Shown: positions 26,097-33,166 of the stretch, piece by piece
Position numbering within the stretch: the stretch's first letter is position 1
How the letters are laid out: every line of letters starts with the position of its first letter
Program-made: the position numbers and the translations under genes
From: Angustibacter sp. Root456
GTDB lineage: Bacteria > Actinomycetota > Actinomycetes > Actinomycetales > Angustibacteraceae
Assembly (NCBI RefSeq): GCF_001426435.1
Contig: NZ_LMER01000001.1
Location: 194,751 to 258,750, forward strand
DNA: 64,000 bases
Direction of reading: 5' to 3'
Notes under the pieces: generated by a model
Database searches by the model: none
Told to the model about the DNA's origin: nothing
What the model saw: only the letters and a program-made list of their open reading frames with translations

Positions 26097-26858
26097 ATGA
26101 CGAGTCCCGGGCAGACCCGGCCCGACCGGGACGCCGGCCGGCGGCGACTGCCGCGCTGGGTCACCGTGGTGCTGGTGCTGCTGATCGTCCTGCTCCTCGC
26201 GGCGCTCGCCGCGTTCGGCCTGTTCGTGTGGGCGTTCTCCGGCGGCTGGGACGGCCTGCGGCCGCAGGCCGAGCCGACCGACCGCGACGTCGTGACGGCC
26301 CGGTCGACGGCACGCGGCGCGCTCAGCGCCTTGACGGCCGACGTGCTGCGCGACGTGCCCGGCACCGAGCTGGCCCGCGTGCGCTTCGACCAGTGCGAGC
26401 ACGGGCAGAACAACTGGAAGATCCACGACGGCTACACCCTGCGCTGCGAGCTGACCGACTCGCTCGTCCTGCGCCCCGCCGCGCCGGACGTCGCCTCGGT
26501 GGCCGGGCGGCTCGACGCGGCGCTGCGGCACGACGGGTGGGCCCAGGCCGGGTCCCGGAACGAGATGACGCAGCCGGCCGACGCAGGCGCCAGCTACCTG
26601 CTCACGACGCGCACTGGCAGCTACTACCGCACGCGTGACCTGCCCCAGGAGCTGTCGGTCACCGTCACGGTGCGCCGCGACCCGCCGGGGGTGAGTGCGC
26701 TGCCCTACGACCCGTCGGTGCCGGTCGAGGGTGACGTCGAGGCCTACCGCCGCGCCCTGCAGGGCCCGGATCGCACCGCGAGCGGCGTCCCGGGAACGGC
26801 CCCGGTGCCGCGGGTCGTCGTCCGCGCCTCGGTGCGGTACTTCGAGGACGACCGCTGA
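26097..26858 (+). CDS. single-pass membrane protein, hypothetical
   Basis: The 253-residue protein has a basic N-terminus, one membrane helix (about residues 22-48) and an outside domain with no recognised family. CEHGQNNWKIHDGYTLRCEL contains two cysteines that may pair. The gene precedes nucS on the same strand, which has its own leaderless promoter 8 bases after this gene's stop. Function unknown. Confidence 0.75.
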   Translation: MTSPGQTRPDRDAGRRRLPRWVTVVLVLLIVLLLAALAAFGLFVWAFSGGWDGLRPQAEPTDRDVVTARSTARGALSALTADVLRDVPGTELARVRFDQCEHGQNNWKIHDGYTLRCELTDSLVLRPAAPDVASVAGRLDAALRHDGWAQAGSRNEMTQPADAGASYLLTTRTGSYYRTRDLPQELSVTVTVRRDPPGVSALPYDPSVPVEGDVEAYRRALQGPDRTASGVPGTAPVPRVVVRASVRYFEDDR

Positions 26859-26865
26859 CGGAGGC

Positions 26866-26871
26866 TAGGCT
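26866..26871 (+). promoter_or_regulatory. -10 box (TAGGCT), leaderless promoter of nucS
   Basis: TAGGCT lies 6 bases before the GTG at 26878 and just after the preceding stop codon. Confidence 0.5.
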
Positions 26872-26877
26872 GCCCCG

Positions 26878-27573
26878 GTGCGCCTGGTCATCGCCCGCTG
26901 CTCGGTCGACTACGTCGGCCGCCTCACCGCCCACCTTCCGCTCGCGACGCGGCTGCTGCTGGTCAAGGCCGACGGCAGCGTGCTGGTGCACTCCGACGGC
27001 GGCTCGTACAAGCCGCTCAACTGGATGAGCCCGCCGTGCACGCTCGCAGTCGGGGAGCCGTCGCAGACCGATCGCACCCAGGGCGTCGAGCTGCTGTGGA
27101 CCGTGCAGCACACCAAGACCGGCGACTCCCTGCAGATTCGGATCCACGAGGTGCTGCACGACTCGGCGCACGAGCTGGGCATCGACCCGGGTCTGGTCAA
27201 GGACGGCGTCGAGGCGCACCTGCAGCGGCTGCTCGCCGAGCAGATCCACACGCTGGGCGAGGGCTACACGCTCGTGCGGCGCGAGTACATGACGGCGATC
27301 GGGCCGGTCGACATCCTGTGCCGCGACGGCTCGGGTGGCGCGGTCGCCGTCGAGATCAAGCGTCGCGGCGAGATCGACGGCGTCGAGCAGCTGACCCGTT
27401 ACCTCGAGCTCATGAACCGCGACCCTCTGCTGGCCCCGGTGACCGGCGTCTTCGCGGCCCAGGAGATCAAGCCGCAGGCGCGCACTCTCGCGACCGACCG
27501 GGGAATCCGCTGCGTCACCCTGGACTACGCGGCCCTGCGCGGGTTGGACGACGTCGGCTCCCGGCTCTTCTGA
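26878..27573 (+). CDS. nucS: mismatch-specific endonuclease NucS
   Basis: The 231-residue protein has the NucS N-terminal DNA-binding domain ([21 protein letters not shown]) and a C-terminal RecB-like PD-(D/E)xK nuclease with [31 protein letters not shown] and [15 protein letters not shown]. In actinobacteria without MutS/MutL it cuts both strands at mismatches in a non-canonical repair route, with the beta clamp as partner. Length is normal. Expression from a leaderless promoter is predicted. Confidence 0.95.
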   Translation: MRLVIARCSVDYVGRLTAHLPLATRLLLVKADGSVLVHSDGGSYKPLNWMSPPCTLAVGEPSQTDRTQGVELLWTVQHTKTGDSLQIRIHEVLHDSAHELGIDPGLVKDGVEAHLQRLLAEQIHTLGEGYTLVRREYMTAIGPVDILCRDGSGGAVAVEIKRRGEIDGVEQLTRYLELMNRDPLLAPVTGVFAAQEIKPQARTLATDRGIRCVTLDYAALRGLDDVGSRLF

Positions 27574-27602
27574 ACGCGTGCATGGCCGGCGCCGGGCCGG
27601 GG

Positions 27603-27608
27603 TACGTT
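27603..27608 (+). promoter_or_regulatory. -10 box (TACGTT), leaderless promoter
   Basis: TACGTT lies 7 bases before the ATG at 27616. Confidence 0.5.
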
Positions 27609-27615
27609 CGGCCAC

Positions 27616-28098
27616 ATGACCGACAACGGCCCACGGCGCCGTGACGACCGCGGCGAGTCGCACGACGAGCGCATGGACCGCAACTGGAACGAGCTGCTCC
27701 AGGAGCTGCGGGTCAGCCAGACCGGAGTGCAGATCCTGGCCGGCTTCCTGCTGACGCTGCCGTTCCAGCAGCGGTTCACCCAGCTCGGCGCGACGACGCG
27801 CACCCTGTACCTCGTCACCGTGGTGGTGGCGTGCGTGTCGACGCTGCTGCTGGTGACACCGGTGGTGCTGCACCGCGCGCTGTTCCGCCGGCACGCCAAG
27901 GACACCCTCGTGCGCGCGGCCGACCGGCTCGCCCGCGCCGGCCTCGGGGCGCTCGGCGTGACCGTCAGCGGCGTCGTCACCCTGGTCTTCACGGTGGTGC
28001 TCGGCGGGTGGTCCGGTGCCGTGGCCGGCCTGCTCCTGCTGCTCGCACTGGGTGCGTCGTGGTGGCTGCTGCCCCGGCGACTGCGCGCGAGGACCTGA
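27616..28098 (+). CDS. DUF6328 family membrane protein
   Basis: The 160-residue protein has a charged N-terminus with NELLQELRVSQTGVQILAGFLLTLPFQQRF, the hallmark of this actinobacterial family, and about four membrane helices (near 38-52, 62-85, 110-130 and 133-150). Function unknown. Leaderless -10 box upstream. The next gene is convergent. Confidence 0.8.
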   Translation: MTDNGPRRRDDRGESHDERMDRNWNELLQELRVSQTGVQILAGFLLTLPFQQRFTQLGATTRTLYLVTVVVACVSTLLLVTPVVLHRALFRRHAKDTLVRAADRLARAGLGALGVTVSGVVTLVFTVVLGGWSGAVAGLLLLLALGASWWLLPRRLRART

Positions 28099-28123
28099 CA
28101 GCGCAGCAGGGACGGGGTGGGCC

Positions 28124-28354
28124 TCAGCCCAGGTACAGCGAGGAGTCCACGCGGGCGGTCGTCACCACGACCTGTCGCGGACGCCGCTGCGCCCGGCACT
28201 GCGCCTCCAGGCGGCTGATCCGCTGGGCGTTGCGCGCGAGCTCCTCGTCGTCTGCGGCCCGGCGGATGCACGACAGCCGCTCGGCGTAGGCGCTGGCGAG
28301 CTCGTCCACCTGCGACGCGCTGCGCAGGTCAAGCGACTCTGGTGTGGTCGTCAT
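28124..28354 (-). CDS. small hypothetical protein
   Basis: The start at 28354 is preferred because GGAGG lies 5 bases upstream. The 76-residue product is mostly helical and charged (DELASAYAERLSCIRRAADDEELARNAQRISRLEAQC) and may form a coiled coil. It has no recognised family. About 70 bases upstream is a GGGACTTCGTCCC palindrome (minus strand). Confidence 0.6.
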   Translation of the reverse strand: MTTTPESLDLRSASQVDELASAYAERLSCIRRAADDEELARNAQRISRLEAQCRAQRRPRQVVVTTARVDSSLYLG

Positions 28355-28423
28355 GACAGCCTCCTGGCACTCGAGAACCAGTGTGGCGCGCCTGCTTGAC
28401 CACGTGAGGTCATTGGAACACAA

Positions 28424-28436
28424 GGGACGAAGTCCC
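28424..28436. promoter_or_regulatory. GGGAC/GTCCC palindrome, dormancy-box-like
   Basis: GGGACGAAGTCCC has perfect 5-bp arms and a 3-base centre. It lies between two small genes on the minus strand. It resembles the GGGAC-N4-GTCCC core bound by DosR/DevR-type regulators but is one base shorter. Weak evidence. Confidence 0.3.
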
Positions 28437-28459
28437 ACAACAGGTGACGGCCGGTGCGC

Positions 28460-28771
28460 TCAGCGCTGCGACTCGGGGTCGCTCGGGCCCGGACGCTGCC
28501 GGTCGGTCTCGTACCGCGCGTCCATCACCAGCCCCCGCCCGCCCGACAGCTCGGCTACCGCGCTCTCGACCCACGGCGCGGGCTGCTCGTCCAACCCGGC
28601 GTCCGCGATGGCCGCCACCAGCCGCTCGCGCACGATGGCCGGTGGTTCGTCGGCGAGGCGAGGGCCGAGCTCGTCGACGATCCGCTGCAGCACCGCCTTG
28701 ACGTCCTGACTGCGGGCGACGTCCACCTCCTGCGCTGAGGACGCGGCGATGTCGTCGTTGCTGTGCTCCAT
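28460..28771 (-). CDS. small acidic hypothetical protein
   Basis: The 103-residue protein contains VLQRIVDELGPRLADEPPAIVRERLVAAIADAGLDEQPAPWVESAVAEL in two blocks, a helical pattern seen in small actinobacterial proteins of unknown role. It lies between the small coiled-coil gene and the glycosyltransferase gene, all on the minus strand. No function is assigned. Confidence 0.6.
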   Translation of the reverse strand: MEHSNDDIAASSAQEVDVARSQDVKAVLQRIVDELGPRLADEPPAIVRERLVAAIADAGLDEQPAPWVESAVAELSGGRGLVMDARYETDRQRPGPSDPESQR

Positions 28772-28825
28772 GACAGCGACACTGCCCGCCCGCCGCTAGA
28801 TCATGCGTCCAACCGCCGGTCAGGC

Positions 28826-29929
28826 TCAGGCGGCGTGCTCGACGGCCCGTTCGTGGGCCTGCAGGATCGAGGCCATGACCACCTCGCGGTCGTAGCGCGA
28901 CGACACCCGGTCGAGGCCCGCCAGGCCCCACGACAGGCGGCGGAACGGGTCTGACGCGGTATGCACCAGCGCGCGGGCCAGCGAGGCCGGATCCTGCGCG
29001 TCGACCAGCCGGCCGGTGACGCCCTCGACCAGGACGTCCTCGGCCGACACGCTGCGCACGCCCACCACCGGGCGGGCACGGTGCATGGCCACCAGCGCCG
29101 ACAACGCGGACGAGGGGTCGCTGCGCGTCGCGACGACGGCCGCTGAACCGTCGACCAGGTCGAGCATCTCGACCGAGGGCAGCACGTCACGCAGGTCCAT
29201 GCGGTCGGCCACGCCACGGCTCTCGGCTCGCCCCACCAGGTCTCGCCGGCGGTCCTGGTCGCCGTCGTCGGCGCAGCCCGCGAGCACGATGCGCAGCGAT
29301 CGGTCGGCGTCCAGCGCCGCGACGAGCCCGGCCCGTACCGACGCCAGCTCCGGAACGCCGGACAGCCCGAGCAGGTAGGCGTCCGCGCTGGACGGAGCGG
29401 GATCCGCCGCGGGGTCGTCGCACTGCGCGCCAGCCACGAGGGCCGCGGACGCGCAGACGGTGACGCACCCGGACGGCACGCCCGCTGCTCGTGCCGCCCG
29501 GGCGTCCTGGGTGGTCGGCACCACGACGCCGTCCGCGGCGCGCAGCACCGCGGACCACGCGGCTCGGCTGCCGCGGGCGTGCGACGCCGACTCACGCGCC
29601 GCCGGCTGGTCGTGCACCACCACTGGCACGCCGGTGCTGCGCCGGGCCGCCAGGGCCGTGGCGGCCGACGGCAGGTCCAGCGCGTGCACGAGATCGCAAC
29701 CGGCGGACCGCTCGGCCACCAGCGGCGCCAGCGCGGCGACGTCCTGGCGCAACGAGTGAGTCGGCCCCTGCCCCATGGCGTCGTGAGTGAGCGTCAGCGT
29801 CGACACCTCGCGTGGGCCGTGCAGCTGGGCCAACCGCGCACGCAGCACCGCCAGCAGCGGACGCGGTGATCCCACGCAGTCGTGCGTCGCGAGCAACGCC
29901 GATCCAGATCGCAGCAGCAAGGTACGCAC
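28826..29929 (-). CDS. GT-B fold glycosyltransferase (family 4-like)
   Basis: The 367-residue protein has a GT-B layout: an N-terminal acceptor half with CDLVHALDLPS and GVPVVVHDQPAARES, and a C-terminal nucleotide-sugar half with LGLSGVPELASVRAGL, ADRMDLRDVLPSVEMLDLVDGSAAVVATRSDPSSA and a final GRLVDAQDPASLARALVH. The EX7E-type glutamates usual in GT4 enzymes are weak here, so it may be divergent or inactive. The GTG start at 29929 has GGAGG 4 bases upstream. Donor and acceptor unknown. Confidence 0.72.
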   Translation of the reverse strand: MRTLLLRSGSALLATHDCVGSPRPLLAVLRARLAQLHGPREVSTLTLTHDAMGQGPTHSLRQDVAALAPLVAERSAGCDLVHALDLPSAATALAARRSTGVPVVVHDQPAARESASHARGSRAAWSAVLRAADGVVVPTTQDARAARAAGVPSGCVTVCASAALVAGAQCDDPAADPAPSSADAYLLGLSGVPELASVRAGLVAALDADRSLRIVLAGCADDGDQDRRRDLVGRAESRGVADRMDLRDVLPSVEMLDLVDGSAAVVATRSDPSSALSALVAMHRARPVVGVRSVSAEDVLVEGVTGRLVDAQDPASLARALVHTASDPFRRLSWGLAGLDRVSSRYDREVVMASILQAHERAVEHAA

Positions 29930-30077
29930 ACGTCCTCCGAAAAGACCGTTCGGTGAGGTGTGAACGCCTGGCTTCTTCAGCGCTCGGGGAGCCGGGAATG
30001 TCCGACCCCTTCAGGTATACGCTGCAGGACCTGCTCCGGCAAGGCGATCTTCGCCCGAGGCCGTCGCCGTCCCAGGG

Positions 30078-30091
30078 GGGACCTTGGGCCC
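30078..30091. promoter_or_regulatory. GGGACCTTGGGCCC, dormancy-box-like sequence
   Basis: This 14-base sequence matches the published DosR-type core (GGGACTT-NN-G-N-CCC) with one change and lies 60 bases before the SRPBCC gene. It is only suggestive; GC-rich DNA yields such matches by chance. Confidence 0.25.
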
Positions 30092-30150
30092 GGCGCTCTC
30101 GACGACGTCGTGGCATGCTGCCGGATGGACAGAAGGGACGGTTCTCGTCC

Positions 30151-30624
30151 ATGGCACGTGTGAGCGTTGGGGCGGACCTGCACGTCGCATCCCCGCCGGA
30201 GGATGCCTACCACGTATGGAACCAGCGGTACCTGTACCCGCGGTTCCTTGCCGGTGTGCTCGAGGTCGAGGAGCTCGACGGCACCTGGAGCCGCTGGGTG
30301 GTCGAGCGCGACGGCGAGCGGTGCACGCTCGAGGTCGAGACCACCGACAACGTTCCCCGGCGCCTGGTCGCCTGGCGCGATGACGGGCCCGGCCGCCCCC
30401 GCACGACGGTGCGTCTCATGGGACCGCCCGCGGGGCCGACCACGGTGTCGGTCGAGGTGAGCTGGCACCCGCAGCACTCCGGCCCGGACGCCGTCACCGA
30501 AGCCGACCGGCGACTCGCCGAGCTCGAGGCCGATCTGCACGGCTTCCGCGAGTACCTCAAGTCCGAGCTGGGCGGGTACGTCGACACGCTCCGCTCTCTC
30601 GAGCAGCTGCCCCACACCGACTGA
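30151..30624 (+). CDS. SRPBCC (START-like) family protein
   Basis: The 157-residue protein has the SRPBCC polyketide-cyclase/dehydrase-like fold: ADLHVASPPEDAYHVWN at the start, RFLAGVLEVEELDGTWSRW and WHPQHSGPDAVTEADRRL with a long C-terminal helix. These bind small hydrophobic ligands; the role is unknown. An in-frame upstream ATG at 30115 would add 12 residues; 30151 is chosen because the domain begins there. The preceding 220 bases hold no gene, only weak promoter-like motifs. Confidence 0.75.
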   Translation: MARVSVGADLHVASPPEDAYHVWNQRYLYPRFLAGVLEVEELDGTWSRWVVERDGERCTLEVETTDNVPRRLVAWRDDGPGRPRTTVRLMGPPAGPTTVSVEVSWHPQHSGPDAVTEADRRLAELEADLHGFREYLKSELGGYVDTLRSLEQLPHTD

Positions 30625-30636
30625 ACGCCAACGGGT

Positions 30637-31056
30637 TCAGGCCGACACCGCCTCGGCCAACGCGCCCGCCACCGCCTCCGGCAGGGCTCGTGCGAGATCG
30701 CCTTGGCTCAGGATCCCGACCACCCAGCGACCGCTCACCACGACCAACCTGCGGATCCGGTGCTGGCCCATCAGCCGGGCGGCGTCCGCGATCTCGGCGT
30801 CGGCAGACACTGTCACGACGCCGTCCTGGACGATGCCGCCGACCGTGACGTGGCAGGGGTCGGCTCCCTCCGCCAGCACACGCAACACGAGGTCGCGGTC
30901 AGTGACCACGCCGCTCAGCACGTCGTCGTGCCCGCGCACTGGCAGCGCACCGATGTCGAGGTCCCGCATGCGCTGCGCGGCAGCGGCGACGGGTTCGTCG
31001 GCGGCGGCGCAGATGACCGACGTGGTCATGATGTCGCGCACCTGCACCGACAGCAT
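30637..31056 (-). CDS. CBS domain-pair protein
   Basis: The 139-residue protein consists of two CBS motifs: VRDIMTTSVICAAADEPVAAAAQRM ... LSGVVTDRDLV and VGGIVQDGVVTVSADAEIADAARLM ... VVGILSQGDLA. Such stand-alone pairs sense adenine nucleotides and are often stress-induced. GAGGGAG lies 4 bases before the ATG. It is convergent with the SRPBCC gene. Confidence 0.88.
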   Translation of the reverse strand: MLSVQVRDIMTTSVICAAADEPVAAAAQRMRDLDIGALPVRGHDDVLSGVVTDRDLVLRVLAEGADPCHVTVGGIVQDGVVTVSADAEIADAARLMGQHRIRRLVVVSGRWVVGILSQGDLARALPEAVAGALAEAVSA

Positions 31057-31137
31057 GCTGCTCCCTCGTCGTGTCGACGGCTCGCCACCGTCGCGCTGTG
31101 ACCGCCTGCCTACCCGCCGTGGCGAGCCGCAAACCCC

Positions 31138-32535
31138 TTACCGGCGTGCTGGTCCGAGGTGCACGTGCGTCGTGACGCGGCGGTACCCGAGCCGGGAGTA
31201 GAGGGGGCTCACCGTGTCGTCGCAGTGCAGCCACGCGAGCGGCGAGCGCTCGAGCGCCCGCCGGGTCGCCAGTGCCGACACCGCGCGGCCCCACCTGCGG
31301 CCCCGCAGCTCGGGCACGACGGTGACGCCACCGACGTACGTCGTACCCGCGAGGTCTCGCAGGCGCGCGCAGCCGATGGCCCGGCCCTCGTGTCGCACGA
31401 CGACGAACTCGCGGTCAGGCAAGTCGAGCTGGCCCTCGACCACGGGCCCGAGATCGGCGCCGAAGACCGTCAGGAACTCCGCCACGTCCCGGGGTCGATC
31501 CAACACAGGCTCGCTCGTCTCCCCTTGCGGCACAGGCACTTCCGGGGCCGCGTCGCACAGCCACACTCCGTGGCGGAGCTGCTCGACCAGACCGGTGGCA
31601 GCCGCGACGCCGTCCACCTGCTGCTGGTCAACCACCAGGTGCCAGGCGTCGGGCGAGTGCTGCTGAAGCCACCCGGTGACAGCGGCGACCACCCCGGCCG
31701 GCGGCGCGTCAGCGGCAGCCCCGAGGCCGGCCAGCGACGCCTGGGTGGCCCAGGCGTAGGGCAGTGGCAGGTGAGCGCACGCCACACCCGCGACCGTCTC
31801 GAAGGCAGCGCCGTCGGGCCAGTGACCGCTCGGTGGCGCGAGATTGCGGTCGGCGTCCGCCCGGCCCAGCAGCTCGACCAGGTCGCCGGGGTACGGCGAG
31901 GTGCCGAGCTGTGGGGTGCGGGGGGGCCACGACACGAGCCGCCAGCCCTCGCTGTCGCCCGACAGCTCCACCACCGCGCAGTTCGCGATCCCCGCGCCGC
32001 GGGCCCGGTCGTTGCGCACGTTGTGGGCGAGCCAGGGCAGCGCCAGCGACATCGCCCCTCCGTGGCTCACGACCACCACGGTCTCGCCGCGGTGCAGGTC
32101 GGCCACCTCGTCGAGCGCGTCGCGCACCCGGGCGACGACGTGCCCGCCCGACTCCGCGCCAGGCAGCGCGGCCGCGAGGTCGCCGTCGAGCCACGCGTCG
32201 AAGACGGCGTCGACGCGCGCCCAGTCGGCGTCGGTGTCGCTGCCTTCGAGATCTCCGAGGTCGAACTCACGCATCCCCTGCAGCACCACGGGTTCGCCGG
32301 TGCCCAAGGCTTCCGCGAGCACACCGGCCGTCTGCTGCGCCCGGAGCAGCGGGCTGCAGTACACGCGTGCCACGTTCCGCCCGGCCAACGCGGTGGCGGC
32401 ATCCTTCGCCTGCTGGCGACCCCGTTCGGTGAGCGGGGCTCCGGGCTCGGCGGCGGACAGGCGGCGGCTGACGTTCCCCTCGCTCTGCCCGTGCCGCATC
32501 ACGAGCACGGTGGCGGGGCACTGGAGGTCGCTCAC
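31138..32535 (-). CDS. histidine phosphatase fused to GNAT acetyltransferase
   Basis: The 465-residue protein has two recognisable parts. Residues 8-210 are a histidine-phosphatase (phosphoglycerate-mutase-like) domain with LVMRHGQSEGN (RHG at 14-16), YCSPLLRAQQTA and the second catalytic histidine in VVVSHGGAMSL. Residues about 370-460 are a GNAT domain with VGGVTVVPELRGRRWGRAVSAL and SPLYSRLGYRRV. The 150 residues between look like a degenerate first acetyltransferase half. There is no stop or frameshift between the parts. The joint activity on one substrate is unknown. Confidence 0.85.
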   Translation of the reverse strand: MSDLQCPATVLVMRHGQSEGNVSRRLSAAEPGAPLTERGRQQAKDAATALAGRNVARVYCSPLLRAQQTAGVLAEALGTGEPVVLQGMREFDLGDLEGSDTDADWARVDAVFDAWLDGDLAAALPGAESGGHVVARVRDALDEVADLHRGETVVVVSHGGAMSLALPWLAHNVRNDRARGAGIANCAVVELSGDSEGWRLVSWPPRTPQLGTSPYPGDLVELLGRADADRNLAPPSGHWPDGAAFETVAGVACAHLPLPYAWATQASLAGLGAAADAPPAGVVAAVTGWLQQHSPDAWHLVVDQQQVDGVAAATGLVEQLRHGVWLCDAAPEVPVPQGETSEPVLDRPRDVAEFLTVFGADLGPVVEGQLDLPDREFVVVRHEGRAIGCARLRDLAGTTYVGGVTVVPELRGRRWGRAVSALATRRALERSPLAWLHCDDTVSPLYSRLGYRRVTTHVHLGPARR

Positions 32536-32723
32536 CCCTTCACGGTAGCGACCGCTCGCTCAGCCTTCGGGTGGCGGAGCGACCGTTGACGGGGGACGCT
32601 GGGCAGGCGACAAGCGCACCGCGCCCCGCTGGCCACTACGAGGCGGCCCAGGCCTTCGTCCGCGAAGCGCCCCTACTTGTGGGAGTTCCCCCGAGTACTC
32701 GCACACCACCCTGGAGAACCCCG

Positions 32724-33017
32724 ATGTCGCATACCCATGCCGAGCCCGCCACCACCGGCCGGACCCGACGACTGACCACCGAGACCAAGAGCTCGACGAA
32801 GACCAGCGAGCTGATCGCCTACGTCCTGGCCGTGCTGGCCGTCGTGATCACGTCTCTGGTCGTCGGTGACGACGGCCACGGCAGCGCCGACCCCTTCAGC
32901 GCCTCGCGCGCGCTGCAGCTCGTGACCTACCTGACCATCGGCTACATGGTCGCCCGGGGCCTCGCCAAGTCGGGCAGCCGGGACGCCTATGACGCCCATG
33001 ACGTCACCGATCACTGA
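32724..33017 (+). CDS. small membrane protein with two helices
   Basis: The 97-residue protein has a hydrophilic N-terminus (about 28 residues, Thr/Arg-rich) and two membrane helices, LIAYVLAVLAVVITSLVV and LQLVTYLTIGYMVARGLA. Similar small proteins occur widely in actinobacteria but have no assigned role. The start at 32724 is preceded by GGAG 9 bases upstream. The 188-base leader contains a perfect CGAGTACTCG palindrome at 32692-32701. The tiny gene after it begins 6 bases past its stop. Confidence 0.75.
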   Translation: MSHTHAEPATTGRTRRLTTETKSSTKTSELIAYVLAVLAVVITSLVVGDDGHGSADPFSASRALQLVTYLTIGYMVARGLAKSGSRDAYDAHDVTDH

Positions 33018-33023
33018 GGCCGG

Positions 33024-33119
33024 ATGTTCTTCTTCTTCTCCAACCGCGTCGGCTGCCTGGGCTCGATCCTGATCTCCCTGGTCATCACCGGCTTGCTGCT
33101 CCTGGTCCTCGCGCGCTGA
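33024..33119 (+). CDS. 31-residue membrane peptide
   Basis: The ATG at 33024 lies 6 bases after the previous stop. The product starts MFFFFSNRVGCLGSIL and continues as one membrane helix ending in LLLVLAR. Short peptides with this NRxGCLGS pattern recur in actinobacteria, which supports it being real. It is probably co-translated with the two-helix gene and followed by a strong hairpin terminator. Confidence 0.65.
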   Translation: MFFFFSNRVGCLGSILISLVITGLLLLVLAR

Positions 33120-33132
33120 CCGGGCGGGCAAC

Positions 33133-33163
33133 GGCCCCGCACACCGTGACGGCGTGCGGGGCC
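33133..33163. terminator. hairpin terminator between convergent genes
   Basis: GGCCCCGCAC and GTGCGGGGCC pair perfectly (10 bp) around an 11-base loop. It begins 13 bases after the small-peptide stop and ends 3 bases before the stop of the ethylmalonyl-CoA mutase gene on the other strand, so it can serve both. There is no T-run, as is usual in high-GC actinobacteria. Confidence 0.8.
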
Positions 33164-33166
33164 GGC

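Noticed and set aside
29930..30150. Possible small gene starting at the ATG near 29999 upstream of the SRPBCC gene
   Set aside because: The frame simply runs into the SRPBCC gene; the added residues are low-complexity and have no ribosome-binding site. The stretch holds only weak promoter-like motifs.
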